From assembly GCF_900198835.1 (NCBI RefSeq), contig NZ_LT900021.1, positions 1,984,001-2,048,000 of the forward strand: a DNA stretch of 64,000 nt, given 5' to 3'. Below the pieces are notes generated by a model. It had not been told where the DNA came from. It searched no databases and saw only the letters and a list, made by a program, of their open reading frames with translations. Below, piece after piece: positions 35,583 through 44,574 of this stretch; position 1 is the stretch's first letter; every line of letters begins with the position of its first letter. This DNA comes from Thermococcus henrietii. Lineage in GTDB: Archaea; Methanobacteriota_B; Thermococci; Thermococcales; Thermococcaceae. Position numbers and translations under genes: made by a program.

Positions 35583-35747
35583 ATGAGAAGGGCTCAAACT
35601 GCGCTGGAGTACCTGTTCATGCTGGCCGCGGTTCTCGTGCTCGTCCTCGTAGCCACGAGGGTCATCTTCAACTCAATGAAAGACCTCAACAGGAACGTCA
35701 ACAACTACGTTGACAGCGTCAGGAAACAGCTCCTCGAAAACCTGTGA
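35583..35747 (+). CDS. Class III signal peptide protein (type IV pilin-like)
   Basis: This 54-residue protein starts [23 protein letters not shown], matching the class III signal peptide used by euryarchaeal type IV pilins: short basic leader, Q at the mature N-terminus, E at +5 or +6 and a hydrophobic helix. The rest is a short polar tail ([25 protein letters not shown]), so it is more a minor pilin or pilus core peptide than a full pilin. It is followed nine bases later by a prepilin peptidase gene, a strong functional link. Confidence 0.8.
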   Translation: MRRAQTALEYLFMLAAVLVLVLVATRVIFNSMKDLNRNVNNYVDSVRKQLLENL

Positions 35748-35756
35748 GGTGAAAGT

Positions 35757-36974
35757 ATGGAAACGGTTCCACTTCTGGTTGGGCTAGTTATGGGTTTGGT
35801 CACCTCGTACACCGACCTGAAGACCGGCTTCATCTTCGACAACCACGTCTCGGTTCTTTTAGCGCTCATCGGAAAGTTCCTCGGCTGGGATGAGGGCGAA
35901 GAGGAGGTTCCCCTCTCGAAGTGGCTCGTCAAACTGCCGGTTCCGGCCGTTGAAATTGGAATCCTCTACTATCTTTACAAGGGACTGAGTGAGGGCAGCG
36001 TTTTGGTTGCCCTCTCAGGAATAATAGCCCTAGTCGTTGGGCTGATTCTCGGTCTGCTCCTATTCTACATCGGGGCATGGGCGAGCGGCGACGCGGTTAT
36101 ACTGGCCGGCTTCTCCGCGCTCCTGCCGTACCCGCCCGACACAGCCAAAATAACCGCCCCCTACTACCTCCACTACCCGCTCTACCCAATAGCAATCCTC
36201 CTCAACGGCCTCATCGCAGTGTTCCCGTTCATCTTCATCTACGCCTTTGGCGTCATAATCCTGAGGAAGCGCTTCTCGGAGCTCAGAGAGATATTCGTCT
36301 CGGGAGCGGGCCTCACCGTGGAGCTGTCCCTCTGGATTATGGGCGCCTTCGGCGTTCGGGTAATCCTCGAGAAAGGTCTCGGTCTCTCACTGAACCCCGT
36401 CGTCGGCTGGCTCCTCGCGATAGTTCTCATAACGGTCTTCGGCATGCTGAGAAAGGTCGGGGACGTTGTTGGAGCGCTCGTCCTGGCGTATCTCGTCTAC
36501 CTATCACCAGAGAGCACGATTTTCGCCTTCTTAAGGCTCCTCGCGTTTCTCTATGCCTTCAAGGTGTTCCTGGCACTCGTCAAGTTCATAAGGCGGGAGG
36601 TGCTCGTGGAGGAGGTGCCGGTTGAGGAGCTGAGGGAGTGGGACATACTGGGAGAAACAGTCTTCGAGAAGGACGGAGAAATCGGACGCGACAGAACCGA
36701 CCCCTTCGAGAGGCTCAAGGTCGCACTCCTGAAGGCGGACCTTTCGCTCCTCAAGCCGGACCACGGGAAGGTCATAGCATCACCAACGGCAGAGGGACTA
36801 ACGAAGGAGCAGATTGAGGAACTCAAGAGACTCGTGGAGGAAGGAAAGCTGGAGAACAGGTTCCTTAGAAAGAAGGCGATGCCCTTCGCCCCGGCGATAT
36901 TCCTCGGCTTCCTGATAAGCTACTTCATCGGCGACCTGTTCTGGCTCCTCGAGCTCAAGTTGATGGGCCTTTAA
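35757..36974 (+). CDS. Archaeal prepilin peptidase (A24 aspartic protease, EppA-like)
   Basis: This 405-residue membrane protein has about eleven hydrophobic segments. The two A24-type catalytic aspartates are visible in TSYTDLKTGFIFDNH near residue 20 and in YIGAWASGDAVILAG near residue 109. Such enzymes cleave class III signal peptides from pilins in the membrane. The gene directly follows a class III pilin-like gene and GGTGAAAGT precedes its ATG. A soluble segment lies at about 280-365. It is distinct from the archaellum peptidase, which is not seen in this window. Confidence 0.85.
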   Translation: METVPLLVGLVMGLVTSYTDLKTGFIFDNHVSVLLALIGKFLGWDEGEEEVPLSKWLVKLPVPAVEIGILYYLYKGLSEGSVLVALSGIIALVVGLILGLLLFYIGAWASGDAVILAGFSALLPYPPDTAKITAPYYLHYPLYPIAILLNGLIAVFPFIFIYAFGVIILRKRFSELREIFVSGAGLTVELSLWIMGAFGVRVILEKGLGLSLNPVVGWLLAIVLITVFGMLRKVGDVVGALVLAYLVYLSPESTIFAFLRLLAFLYAFKVFLALVKFIRREVLVEEVPVEELREWDILGETVFEKDGEIGRDRTDPFERLKVALLKADLSLLKPDHGKVIASPTAEGLTKEQIEELKRLVEEGKLENRFLRKKAMPFAPAIFLGFLISYFIGDLFWLLELKLMGL

Positions 36975-36984
36975 AGTTTTAAGG
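36969..36984 (+). promoter_or_regulatory. TATA box of the tandem guide RNA locus
   Basis: CTTTAAAGTTTTAAG overlaps the stop of the prepilin peptidase gene. A transcript starting about 25 bases downstream would begin at 37000-37005, exactly where the predicted H/ACA stem begins. Confidence 0.55.
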
Positions 36985-37002
36985 CCTTCCCCCAATTTTC
37001 CA

Positions 37003-37062
37003 CCGGCCCGGCGCCCGCCCTCCCTGGGGAATCGTGAACCGGGGGTTCCGGTCGGGCCGACA
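37003..37062 (+). ncRNA. Probable H/ACA-box guide RNA
   Basis: A G/C-rich segment without coding potential folds into one hairpin: a basal stem GGCCCG (37005-37010) with CGGGCC (37053-37058), an internal loop suited to a pseudouridylation pocket, an upper stem CTCCC with GGGGG, and an apical part containing GGGGA and GTGA elements that could form a kink. The trinucleotide ACA (37060-37062) follows the stem after one base, as expected for the ACA box. It would guide pseudouridylation of rRNA. The target is not assigned. Confidence 0.6.
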
Positions 37063-37122
37063 GGGGGATGACGAGCTTTTGCTTTGCCGAGCGGTGAGGA
37101 GCACGCCCTTCACCGACCCCCT
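37062..37122 (+). ncRNA. C/D-box guide sRNA, directly after the H/ACA RNA
   Basis: All elements are present in order: closing stem AGGGGG (37062-37067), C box ATGACGA (37068-37074), 12-nt guide GCTTTTGCTTTG, D' box CCGA (37087-37090), 3-nt spacer, C' box GTGAGGA (37094-37100), 12-nt guide GCACGCCCTTCA, D box CCGA (37113-37116), stem CCCCCT (37117-37122). It probably derives from the same precursor as the H/ACA RNA. Its 3' end overlaps the 3' end of the convergent HAD gene by 13 bases. Both D-type boxes have C instead of U at the second position. Confidence 0.75.
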
Positions 37123-37730
37123 ATTAAGCCCTCGATTATCTCCTGCACTTCCCTCAGGCTCTCGACGACGTGGTCGCCCTCAACACCCTCGTGCGGGTTT
37201 ATCGCTATCGCCACGTCTGCCTCGCGGAACATGCTAAGGTCGTTGAAGCCGTCGCCAACGGCCACCGTCAGCTCTGGCTTAAGCTCCTCCTTGAGCCTTC
37301 TGAGTATCGCGCCCTTCCCCTCGAAGTCCACAGCGGGAACGACGCCGGCAACTTTTCCGTCCTTGAAGACCAGCTCGTTGGCGAAAACGTAGTCCGCCTT
37401 AAGCTCCCTCGCGACCCTTCCGGCCAGGCACATCAGCCCGCTCGAGAGGAGGGCTATTTTGAAGCCGTTCTCGCGCAGAAAGTCCATCAGCTCAAAGGCG
37501 TAGTCGTTGTACTCAACCGAGTCCGCCCACTCGAGGATTTCTTCCTTTTTTCTGCCGAGCCAGAGGGAAGCGTCCAGCTCCGCCCACTTCGCGTAGTCTA
37601 TCTTTCCGGCAAAGAACAGCTCCGCGTACTCCTTCCCCTTCTCCCACGTGCCGAACTTCTTGTGGAGCTCAACCCAGCTCGAGCGCGCCTTTACGAGGGT
37701 TCCCTCGACGTCGAAAGCTATGAGCCTCAT
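37110..37730 (-). CDS. HAD phosphatase, phosphoserine-phosphatase-like
   Basis: This 206-residue HAD protein has MRLIAFDVEGTLVKARSSW, where the usual DxD is DxE, then IALLSSGLMCLAGRVARELKADYVFANELVF and VAVGDGFNDLSMFREADVAIAINPHEG. These match the SerB-like branch with a helical cap. Whether it acts on phosphoserine is uncertain because of the motif I change. Its 3' end overlaps the C/D sRNA. Confidence 0.78.
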   Translation of the reverse strand: MRLIAFDVEGTLVKARSSWVELHKKFGTWEKGKEYAELFFAGKIDYAKWAELDASLWLGRKKEEILEWADSVEYNDYAFELMDFLRENGFKIALLSSGLMCLAGRVARELKADYVFANELVFKDGKVAGVVPAVDFEGKGAILRRLKEELKPELTVAVGDGFNDLSMFREADVAIAINPHEGVEGDHVVESLREVQEIIEGLIGGR

Positions 37731-37769
37731 TCTATCACCGGGTTATGAAGAGGGACCGAACTTAAAAGC

Positions 37770-38438
<669 letters not shown>

Positions 38439-38461
38439 TTAGGAAGAAGGGAATAAAAGGG

Positions 38462-40435
38462 TCACGACGACCTGGCCTGATACCAGGCTATCGCTATTAT
38501 CGCACCGGCACCGATGAGGGACCCAAGGACCAGCCAGATTAACTTTGTCCTGAGCGGTGTGTAGGGGACGCTTGAGGTGGTCGTTGAGGTTACGGTCTTC
38601 GTTTTGTACTCGGTTTTGGTAACCGTGACTTCCTTCCCCGGAACCGTGGACGTTGTGACCGTGCCGTTGCAGGGGGCCGAGACCGTTACAACGCCCCCCT
38701 TCGGAGTACTCACGTTCAACGTTATGGAGGTCGTGTTCAGGAGGCCGGTCAGCGATGAAACCCGGGCGGTGATTTTTGCCGTTCCGTTGACGTATGGGAC
38801 AACGTTCAGTTTGAGCTTTCTGACCTCCCCCGGCTTCAGCTCGACCGCGAGGAGAACGCTGCCGTTCACAACCTTGAGCCCCGACGACGACTCGACCGCG
38901 AGGCCCGCGGGAATCCTGACGCTCACGTTCGCGGGAACCTTAACGTTGCCAGTGTTCCTAACGGTCACCACGAGGGGGAACGCCGACCCGACTTCTGCCT
39001 TGGGGGGAGCTGAGAGGGCAATCGAATACGCGAGGGCAGACGTTCTAACCCTCACCGCGGGGTCGTTGGAGGTGAAGTGGAGCACCGTACAGTGGCTGCA
39101 GGCAAGCTCGAAGGGCGCCAGCGCAACGGCCGTGGCCGTGCCGAGCTTAAGCGTCCCCCCCTTCATTGGAAGGACCCGGAGGTGTAGGACGAGCGTTTTG
39201 TTGGGTGGCAGTGAGGCTATCTCAAAGCTGTCGCTTCCCAGAACCCGGAAGCCCGCTCCTGGACTGAAAACCACGGAGATGTGCGACAGGGGAACCGTTC
39301 CTGTGTTCATCAGCGTCAGGTTCACGTTCATAGGCACGTACTGGCGGCCCTCCCCAACTTTCAGGGTCATGAGGAGGTTGGCGGTTTTGGTTACGTTCGG
39401 AAACTCGGACGGGTTCAGGAAGCCGTAGAACGTAGCCGTTCCATCAGAGGCAACTGAATCGAGCGCGATGACGACGCCGCCGTAGTAGAGAACGGCCGAT
39501 ATCGTGGAGTTCGTGAGCTTCGCTCCGGTAATCTTCTGCCCGCAGTTGTTCATGAGCTCAACTTGGGCGGAAGAGGAGAACGGGTAGAGGTACTTGAAGA
39601 GGTACGGCCCCACGTTCCTCGTCTGGCCGGGCTGGAGGGAGAACTCGAAGTCTGGAACTGTTTTGACGGCAAGGGAAGCCCCTATGAAGTTCACGGTTAC
39701 GTCGGCGTAGCTTGAACACGCGACGCAGGACTCGGACGTGGAGTTCGTGACGACGACCAAATCTTTCACATCGACGTGGAAAACCCCCACGTCCGCTTTC
39801 TCGCCCGCCGTCAGTGTGTAGTTCTTTCCATCCACGTTGAAGAGAAGCTTCTTAACGAGGGTTCCAGTCGAGTTCTCAACCCATGCCTTCTCGAACACGA
39901 GGTAGTGGCCATCAACGTGAATCTCCTCCCCGACCTTTAGGTAACCGTTAAAGACCTCTGGGTAAGCGGATACGGTAACGGAAACGTGGCCGACCTTGAA
40001 GCTGGAAGCCGTAAAATCCTTCTCAGTCCCTAGGTAGTACGCCCTTATCGTTGCTCCGTTTGGACCAACGGCGATGACCTGGAAGCGGTAGTATCCAAGG
40101 GTGACCGACTCCCCCACGGTCAGGTTCAGGAAGTCAAAGCCGACCAGAACTGCCATCTTAGAGCCAACGAAGGCCTTGTAGTAGTGGAGCACGACGTTGC
40201 CGACCTTGAACTCGGAGCCGGGTCTTAAGGCAAAGTCGCCGTAGTAGGTACCGTTAACGAAGGCCCTCCCCAGGAGCTCGCCAGTCAGGGATACGTCTTC
40301 AAAATGGAGCGTGACGTTGTTGGCGGAGACCGTTCCCGGGACGTAGACCCACCCGCTGAAGGATGACGCGCTGGCCCCGTGGAGCGTTACGAGGAACGCG
40401 AGCATGAGGAGTGAGAACAGAACGACCCGCTTCAT
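38462..40435 (-). CDS. Secreted, membrane-anchored beta-rich protein at the end of the archaellum operon
   Basis: This protein of about 657 residues has a signal peptide (RVVLFSLLMLAFLVTLHGASA), repeated domains with the pattern V-G-E-x-V-T-L-G-Y-Y in the first half (three similar strands-rich units between 30 and 260), and CARDB-like regions (MNVNLTLMNTGTVPLSHISVVF, FPLVVTVRNTGNVKVPANVSVRIP). A Thr/Ser-rich stalk follows, then a C-terminal membrane helix (LIWLVLGSLIGAGAIIAIAWY). The ATG follows GGTGATTCC and overlaps the flaJ stop, so it is co-translated with archaellum genes. No family name is assigned; a cell-surface role with the archaellum is inferred. Confidence 0.75.
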   Translation of the reverse strand: MKRVVLFSLLMLAFLVTLHGASASSFSGWVYVPGTVSANNVTLHFEDVSLTGELLGRAFVNGTYYGDFALRPGSEFKVGNVVLHYYKAFVGSKMAVLVGFDFLNLTVGESVTLGYYRFQVIAVGPNGATIRAYYLGTEKDFTASSFKVGHVSVTVSAYPEVFNGYLKVGEEIHVDGHYLVFEKAWVENSTGTLVKKLLFNVDGKNYTLTAGEKADVGVFHVDVKDLVVVTNSTSESCVACSSYADVTVNFIGASLAVKTVPDFEFSLQPGQTRNVGPYLFKYLYPFSSSAQVELMNNCGQKITGAKLTNSTISAVLYYGGVVIALDSVASDGTATFYGFLNPSEFPNVTKTANLLMTLKVGEGRQYVPMNVNLTLMNTGTVPLSHISVVFSPGAGFRVLGSDSFEIASLPPNKTLVLHLRVLPMKGGTLKLGTATAVALAPFELACSHCTVLHFTSNDPAVRVRTSALAYSIALSAPPKAEVGSAFPLVVTVRNTGNVKVPANVSVRIPAGLAVESSSGLKVVNGSVLLAVELKPGEVRKLKLNVVPYVNGTAKITARVSSLTGLLNTTSITLNVSTPKGGVVTVSAPCNGTVTTSTVPGKEVTVTKTEYKTKTVTSTTTSSVPYTPLRTKLIWLVLGSLIGAGAIIAIAWYQARSS

Positions 40436-42177
40436 GGAATCACCCCCGCGAGGCTTAGAAGGTATGCCACCATCTGACCGCTCGCCCCACCCGCGCCCAC
40501 GTTCATCATCTTGGCCATGAGGCTCTGGCCGAGGTACATTCCAACCGCGAATATCCATGCCAGTATGACGAAGTACCTTGAGGAGCCGAGGATGTGCCCG
40601 CCATCGGCGAGCTTGATAACCATGCTGGCGAGCAGGGAGTGAAGGACCATCAGGACGAGCATTATGTACGTTAGGAACGCCATCCCCGAGGGAGGAATCA
40701 CGTGAATGAGGTTGCCGATGTAGTTGTTGGCGACGTTTAAGTTCATCCCGGAGAACATCTTGCTTATCGAGACCGCAACCTGGAACGATGCAGCGAGGGA
40801 GAACGCGAAGGCACCGGTTAGACCGTAGATTATGCCTATGAAGCTCGCTATGCTCTGCTGTCTCTTCCTCCTGAGGCGGACGAGCCTCTCAAAGTTCCTG
40901 CTGATGATAAGGCCAACGTAATCCGGCTCCGCACCCATCCTGAGGCTCTCGCGGAATATCTCTGAGAATATACCGATTAACCAGCTCCCCGTTCCGGCTA
41001 TGAAGAAGTCCCAGGCCCTGTCCCTGTCAACACGGATGGCGAGCCTTCTGTACAGTGCCTTAATGTCGTCCGTGAGCGAACCGAAGTCGTGGGCGCTGAG
41101 GTACTTCAGGACGAGCACGAGTGAGGCACCGCTCGCGGCAAGGGACGAGCTCAGACTCCTAATGAAGGCCGGAAAGTTCTCGTCCTTCCTGAATATGGAC
41201 TTCTCCTCCTTATCCACAACCCGCCCGAGGTAATAGAGGGGGGTCAGGATTAGCGCGAGGGCGAAGGGAGAAGGCAGGGCAAAGCGGGGCTTTATGATGA
41301 GCACGTACACCAGCGCCGTAATGACCATTGCAATGAGAGAGTAAATCGCGGCGCGCTTTATACGCTCCCTGCGCGGGTCCTTTATCCCCCTGCTGTCCGC
41401 CCATATCGGGTCCTCGGGCATTCTGAACTTGACGACGAGCAGGATTCCCAGCTCGGCCGCGAGGGTCATGGCAACGGCGTAGAGGCCCATCCTGCCGATG
41501 TCCATACCGGTGATTATTGGACCGATGATAACGAACGAGGCTATGAAGACGACCGAGATGATGATTGACTCGTAAATCTCCTTGAAGATGTCGAGGTCGT
41601 AGAGGGCGCCTTCATAGAAGGTTTGATAGTCGTCCATGACCGTCTGCTGCTCCTGGAAGAGGTACTCCTTCAGGTCGACACCGCTGTCGAGGGAGTAAGC
41701 CAGCCTGTCAAGGAAGTCGGCGAACATCTGGCTCGGAGTTCTCCTAGCGAGGAAGCGGAACGCTTCCGGCATCGAAAGGTGGAGCTTGTTGACGATTGTG
41801 TGAACCTTCTTGAGCTCGCCGGCTATTGCACCGAGCTTCGGGTCCTGGGCGAGGATTCTTATGAGGTCGGAACGGCCCATCTCACTCGTTGAGAGCACCG
41901 CGAAGTACGTGATGAAGTAGGGCATCTTCGAGTTGATTGAAATCTTTTTGGAATCTGCCACGATGTAGGGGTAAACGGCCGCGTAGATGAGGAGGATAAG
42001 AGGAATCATGAAGAGGAGAACTTTAATGCCAGTTGGGACTGGAAAAAGCCTTGAGATTAGCCCAACGACGATGAACAGAACCGCGGAAATACCCAGGTAG
42101 GGCAGCAGGACCTTCCTGAGGTACGCCTCCATGTTTAGGTCGGCCTTTGTGAAGATGCTGATTTTCTCGTCGGCCAT
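40432..42177 (-). CDS. flaJ: Archaellum platform membrane protein FlaJ (ArlJ)
   Basis: This protein of about 581 residues is the polytopic membrane platform of the archaellum motor and partner of the FlaI ATPase. It has the TadC/GspF-like layout: N-terminal helices (LGISAVLFIVVGLISRL), cytoplasmic segment with MPEAFRFLARRTPSQMFADFLDRLAYSLDSG, and further helices, then a second repeat with FPAFIRSLSSSLAASGASL and RMGAEPDYVGLIISRNFERLVRLRRKR. The ATG at 42177 is favoured by GAGGTGATGGCA before it. It lies 10 bases after flaI. Confidence 0.92.
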   Translation of the reverse strand: MADEKISIFTKADLNMEAYLRKVLLPYLGISAVLFIVVGLISRLFPVPTGIKVLLFMIPLILLIYAAVYPYIVADSKKISINSKMPYFITYFAVLSTSEMGRSDLIRILAQDPKLGAIAGELKKVHTIVNKLHLSMPEAFRFLARRTPSQMFADFLDRLAYSLDSGVDLKEYLFQEQQTVMDDYQTFYEGALYDLDIFKEIYESIIISVVFIASFVIIGPIITGMDIGRMGLYAVAMTLAAELGILLVVKFRMPEDPIWADSRGIKDPRRERIKRAAIYSLIAMVITALVYVLIIKPRFALPSPFALALILTPLYYLGRVVDKEEKSIFRKDENFPAFIRSLSSSLAASGASLVLVLKYLSAHDFGSLTDDIKALYRRLAIRVDRDRAWDFFIAGTGSWLIGIFSEIFRESLRMGAEPDYVGLIISRNFERLVRLRRKRQQSIASFIGIIYGLTGAFAFSLAASFQVAVSISKMFSGMNLNVANNYIGNLIHVIPPSGMAFLTYIMLVLMVLHSLLASMVIKLADGGHILGSSRYFVILAWIFAVGMYLGQSLMAKMMNVGAGGASGQMVAYLLSLAGVIP

Positions 42178-42187
42178 TGCCATCACC

Positions 42188-43828
42188 TCAGACCCTGAAG
42201 CTGAGGCCCTCGAGACCCCTGAGGTAGAAGGCCTTGATTTCCTTGTAGACGTCCCAGTAGTTGGTTATGCCGAGCTCGACCATCCTCTGGAGAATTCTCG
42301 CGCGCAGGAAGAGCTCATTGTAGATGTCCTTGGGGTCTTCGTAGCCGGCAATCTCGGCTATCTTCCTCTCAAGGATGTAGGAGTTGTTGAAACCCCTGAA
42401 GATGTGCTTGTCCGCAACGGGGTCCCACTCGAAGACGTTCCTCGTCGCAACTCCTCCGAGCTCCTCGTAGTAGCCCTCAATCTCGACGACACTCACCGTT
42501 CTCCTCAGGAACTTACCCCTGACGTAGACCGCCTGCTGGAAGACCGCTATGTTGAGGTTGTCAATGAAGGTTATCGGGACGTTTATCGGATGGCCGGTGA
42601 AACGCTGTATCATCTTCTTGATGTCGCCCGCGTGGAAGGTGCTCATGACAGGGTGACCGGTCTGCATTGCCTGGAACGCGATGGCACCCTCGGCACCACG
42701 AATCTCACCGACGATGATGTAGTTCGGCCTCGAACGCAGGGCCGCCTTGAGGAGGTCGAACAGGGTAACACGGCTCTCCTCGGGACCGCGCTCACGCGTG
42801 ATGAGCCTCTGCCAGACGGGGTGGGGAACCTGAACCTCCGGCGTATCCTCAGCGGTGAATATCTTCGAACCGGGCTTGATGAAGGGAATAATCGAGTTGA
42901 GGAGGGTGGTCTTACCGGAAGCCGTCTCACCACAGACGAAGACGCTCATACCGTACTCGAGGGCTATCCAGAGGTAGGCGGCGACCTCGGCACTCAGCGT
43001 TCCCCACGCTATCAGCTGGGTGATGCTTATCGGCGTCGCCGAGAACTTACGGATTGTCGCGCTCGGACCCTTGATGGAGATGTCCGGCGAGTAGATTATG
43101 TTTATACGCGAACCGTCTGGCAGGGCACCGTCAACTATCGGGTTCCTGTCGCTGACGGGCCTTCCAATGCGCTCGGCTATGTTCTTGAAGTAGTCCGCGA
43201 GCTTCACGTCGTCGCCGAAGCTTATGTTGGTCTGCATCATCTCGAATATCTTGTGGACGAGGGAGATGTTGTTGGCGCCGATGATGTGGATATCCTCTAT
43301 GTACGGGTCCCTCGCGAGGGGCTCAAGGGGACCTATACCTATGATGTCTCTCTTGATGAGGTAGCGGAACTTCTCCATCTCCTCCTTGGTGATGACGAAG
43401 CCCTTTCCCTTTCCGAGCCCCTTCCTACCCCCAGACTTTACAAGGCCGAGGACTGCTTCATCGAAGAGTGCATCGAGGAATCTCTCGAACTCCTCCTGCT
43501 CCTCAGGGATGTCCCGGGTCGGAGCTATCTCAAGGATTTTGTCGCGAATCATGTTGTACTTCTCTTCCTCCTCCCTGCTCTCTATCCTTGGCTCGATGAC
43601 TATGTAGCGCTTTTCGGCGGTAGCCGGGTCGGCGTAGATGTGGATGAATATCGGGTCTCCCACCGGGTAGATGATGTTGGGGTACATTATGTCCTTCATG
43701 TCCCTGCTGAGCTGGGCGTAGAACTCCGGCATCTTGCCGTACTTCTTTCTAAACTGGTCAATGTACTTGCGAAGGTGGGGGTTCCTCGCCATTGCCTCCT
43801 CAAGGGTGTCGCTGACCACCTGCGCCAT
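42188..43828 (-). CDS. flaI: Archaellum motor ATPase FlaI (ArlI)
   Basis: This 546-residue secretion-type ATPase drives archaellum assembly and rotation. Motifs: Walker A CGETASGKTTLLNS near residue 300, Asp-box FTAEDTPEVQVPH, Walker B region NYIIVGEIRGAEGAIAFQAMQTGHPVMSTFHAG with the His box. The N-terminal half contains PIFIHIYADPATAEKRYIVIEPR. The gene order flaH-flaI-flaJ is standard. It starts one base after the flaH stop. Confidence 0.96.
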   Translation of the reverse strand: MAQVVSDTLEEAMARNPHLRKYIDQFRKKYGKMPEFYAQLSRDMKDIMYPNIIYPVGDPIFIHIYADPATAEKRYIVIEPRIESREEEEKYNMIRDKILEIAPTRDIPEEQEEFERFLDALFDEAVLGLVKSGGRKGLGKGKGFVITKEEMEKFRYLIKRDIIGIGPLEPLARDPYIEDIHIIGANNISLVHKIFEMMQTNISFGDDVKLADYFKNIAERIGRPVSDRNPIVDGALPDGSRINIIYSPDISIKGPSATIRKFSATPISITQLIAWGTLSAEVAAYLWIALEYGMSVFVCGETASGKTTLLNSIIPFIKPGSKIFTAEDTPEVQVPHPVWQRLITRERGPEESRVTLFDLLKAALRSRPNYIIVGEIRGAEGAIAFQAMQTGHPVMSTFHAGDIKKMIQRFTGHPINVPITFIDNLNIAVFQQAVYVRGKFLRRTVSVVEIEGYYEELGGVATRNVFEWDPVADKHIFRGFNNSYILERKIAEIAGYEDPKDIYNELFLRARILQRMVELGITNYWDVYKEIKAFYLRGLEGLSFRV

Positions 43829-43829
43829 A

Positions 43830-44537
43830 TCACACCACCGCCGCTATCTCTACTATCAGCCCCACCTTCGGCTCGACGCGGAAGGGTATAATCTTCTGGA
43901 AGACACCCTTGGCGTTGTTGTACTTGACTATCGTCGCCGAGTTCTTCAAATCCCCACCGAAGACCTTCACGCTCAGCCTCAGGAGCATCGTGGCCGCTTC
44001 TTCAAGGACGAAGAGAGAGTCGCGGTCAATTTCCTCGGTGTTCGCGGTGAGTATAATCACCTTGTCCAGGGAAGCCATCTTCTTCACGTAGAGGAGGAAG
44101 TCCCTAACGGCGGAAGGGTCCTGCTCGCGCGAGAGGAGGGATGAGAATGAATCGATTATCATTATATCCGGTTCCCAGAGGCGGGGCTCACCGAAAAGCC
44201 TGCTCAGGAACTTCCTCTTCTCACTCACACCGCTCAGGAGGGGGTAAAGGGAGACGAATATGAGCTTCTTCCTGATTAGAAAGGGGATAACGCTGTACCC
44301 GAGGGACTCCATCTGCTTTATGTACTCAACGGTGGTGTACTGGCTTGAGATGTAGCTCGCGGTGTAGCCGTTCATGAGGAACCCGTAGAGGAGCCTCTGG
44401 ACGAAGATGGATTTACCGCTACCCCTGTCGCCTTCGACGAGCATTATTGTTCCAGCGGGGATTCCGCCGCCGAGACGCCTGTGGAGCTCGTCGCCCTTGA
44501 GCTCTATCTTGAGCAGTTCCTCGACCAAGGTGACCAC
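43830..44537 (-). CDS. flaH: Archaellum KaiC-like protein FlaH (ArlH)
   Basis: This 235-residue RecA/KaiC-like ATP-binding protein has Walker A VEGDRGSGKSIFVQRL and Walker B IMIIDSFSSLLS. FlaH binds FlaI in the motor and is thought to work as an ATP-dependent regulator. Two starts are possible: GTG at 44537, or TTG at 44528, which has the better ribosome site (GGTGG five bases before). The stop precedes flaI by one base. Confidence 0.93.
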   Translation of the reverse strand: MVTLVEELLKIELKGDELHRRLGGGIPAGTIMLVEGDRGSGKSIFVQRLLYGFLMNGYTASYISSQYTTVEYIKQMESLGYSVIPFLIRKKLIFVSLYPLLSGVSEKRKFLSRLFGEPRLWEPDIMIIDSFSSLLSREQDPSAVRDFLLYVKKMASLDKVIILTANTEEIDRDSLFVLEEAATMLLRLSVKVFGGDLKNSATIVKYNNAKGVFQKIIPFRVEPKVGLIVEIAAVV

Positions 44538-44574
44538 CGCCTAGACAGTAGTTATCACTCCTCAAAGTAGGGTA

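Noticed and set aside
40436-40558. 41-codon upstream extension of the secreted protein gene
   Set aside because: It would overlap flaJ and hide the signal peptide; a strong GGTGATTCC site precedes the ATG at 40435.
42131-43891. A 586-codon open frame on the plus strand opposite flaI and flaH
   Set aside because: It is the antisense of a well-conserved ATPase gene with high GC in third positions; no protein family features and no ribosome site.
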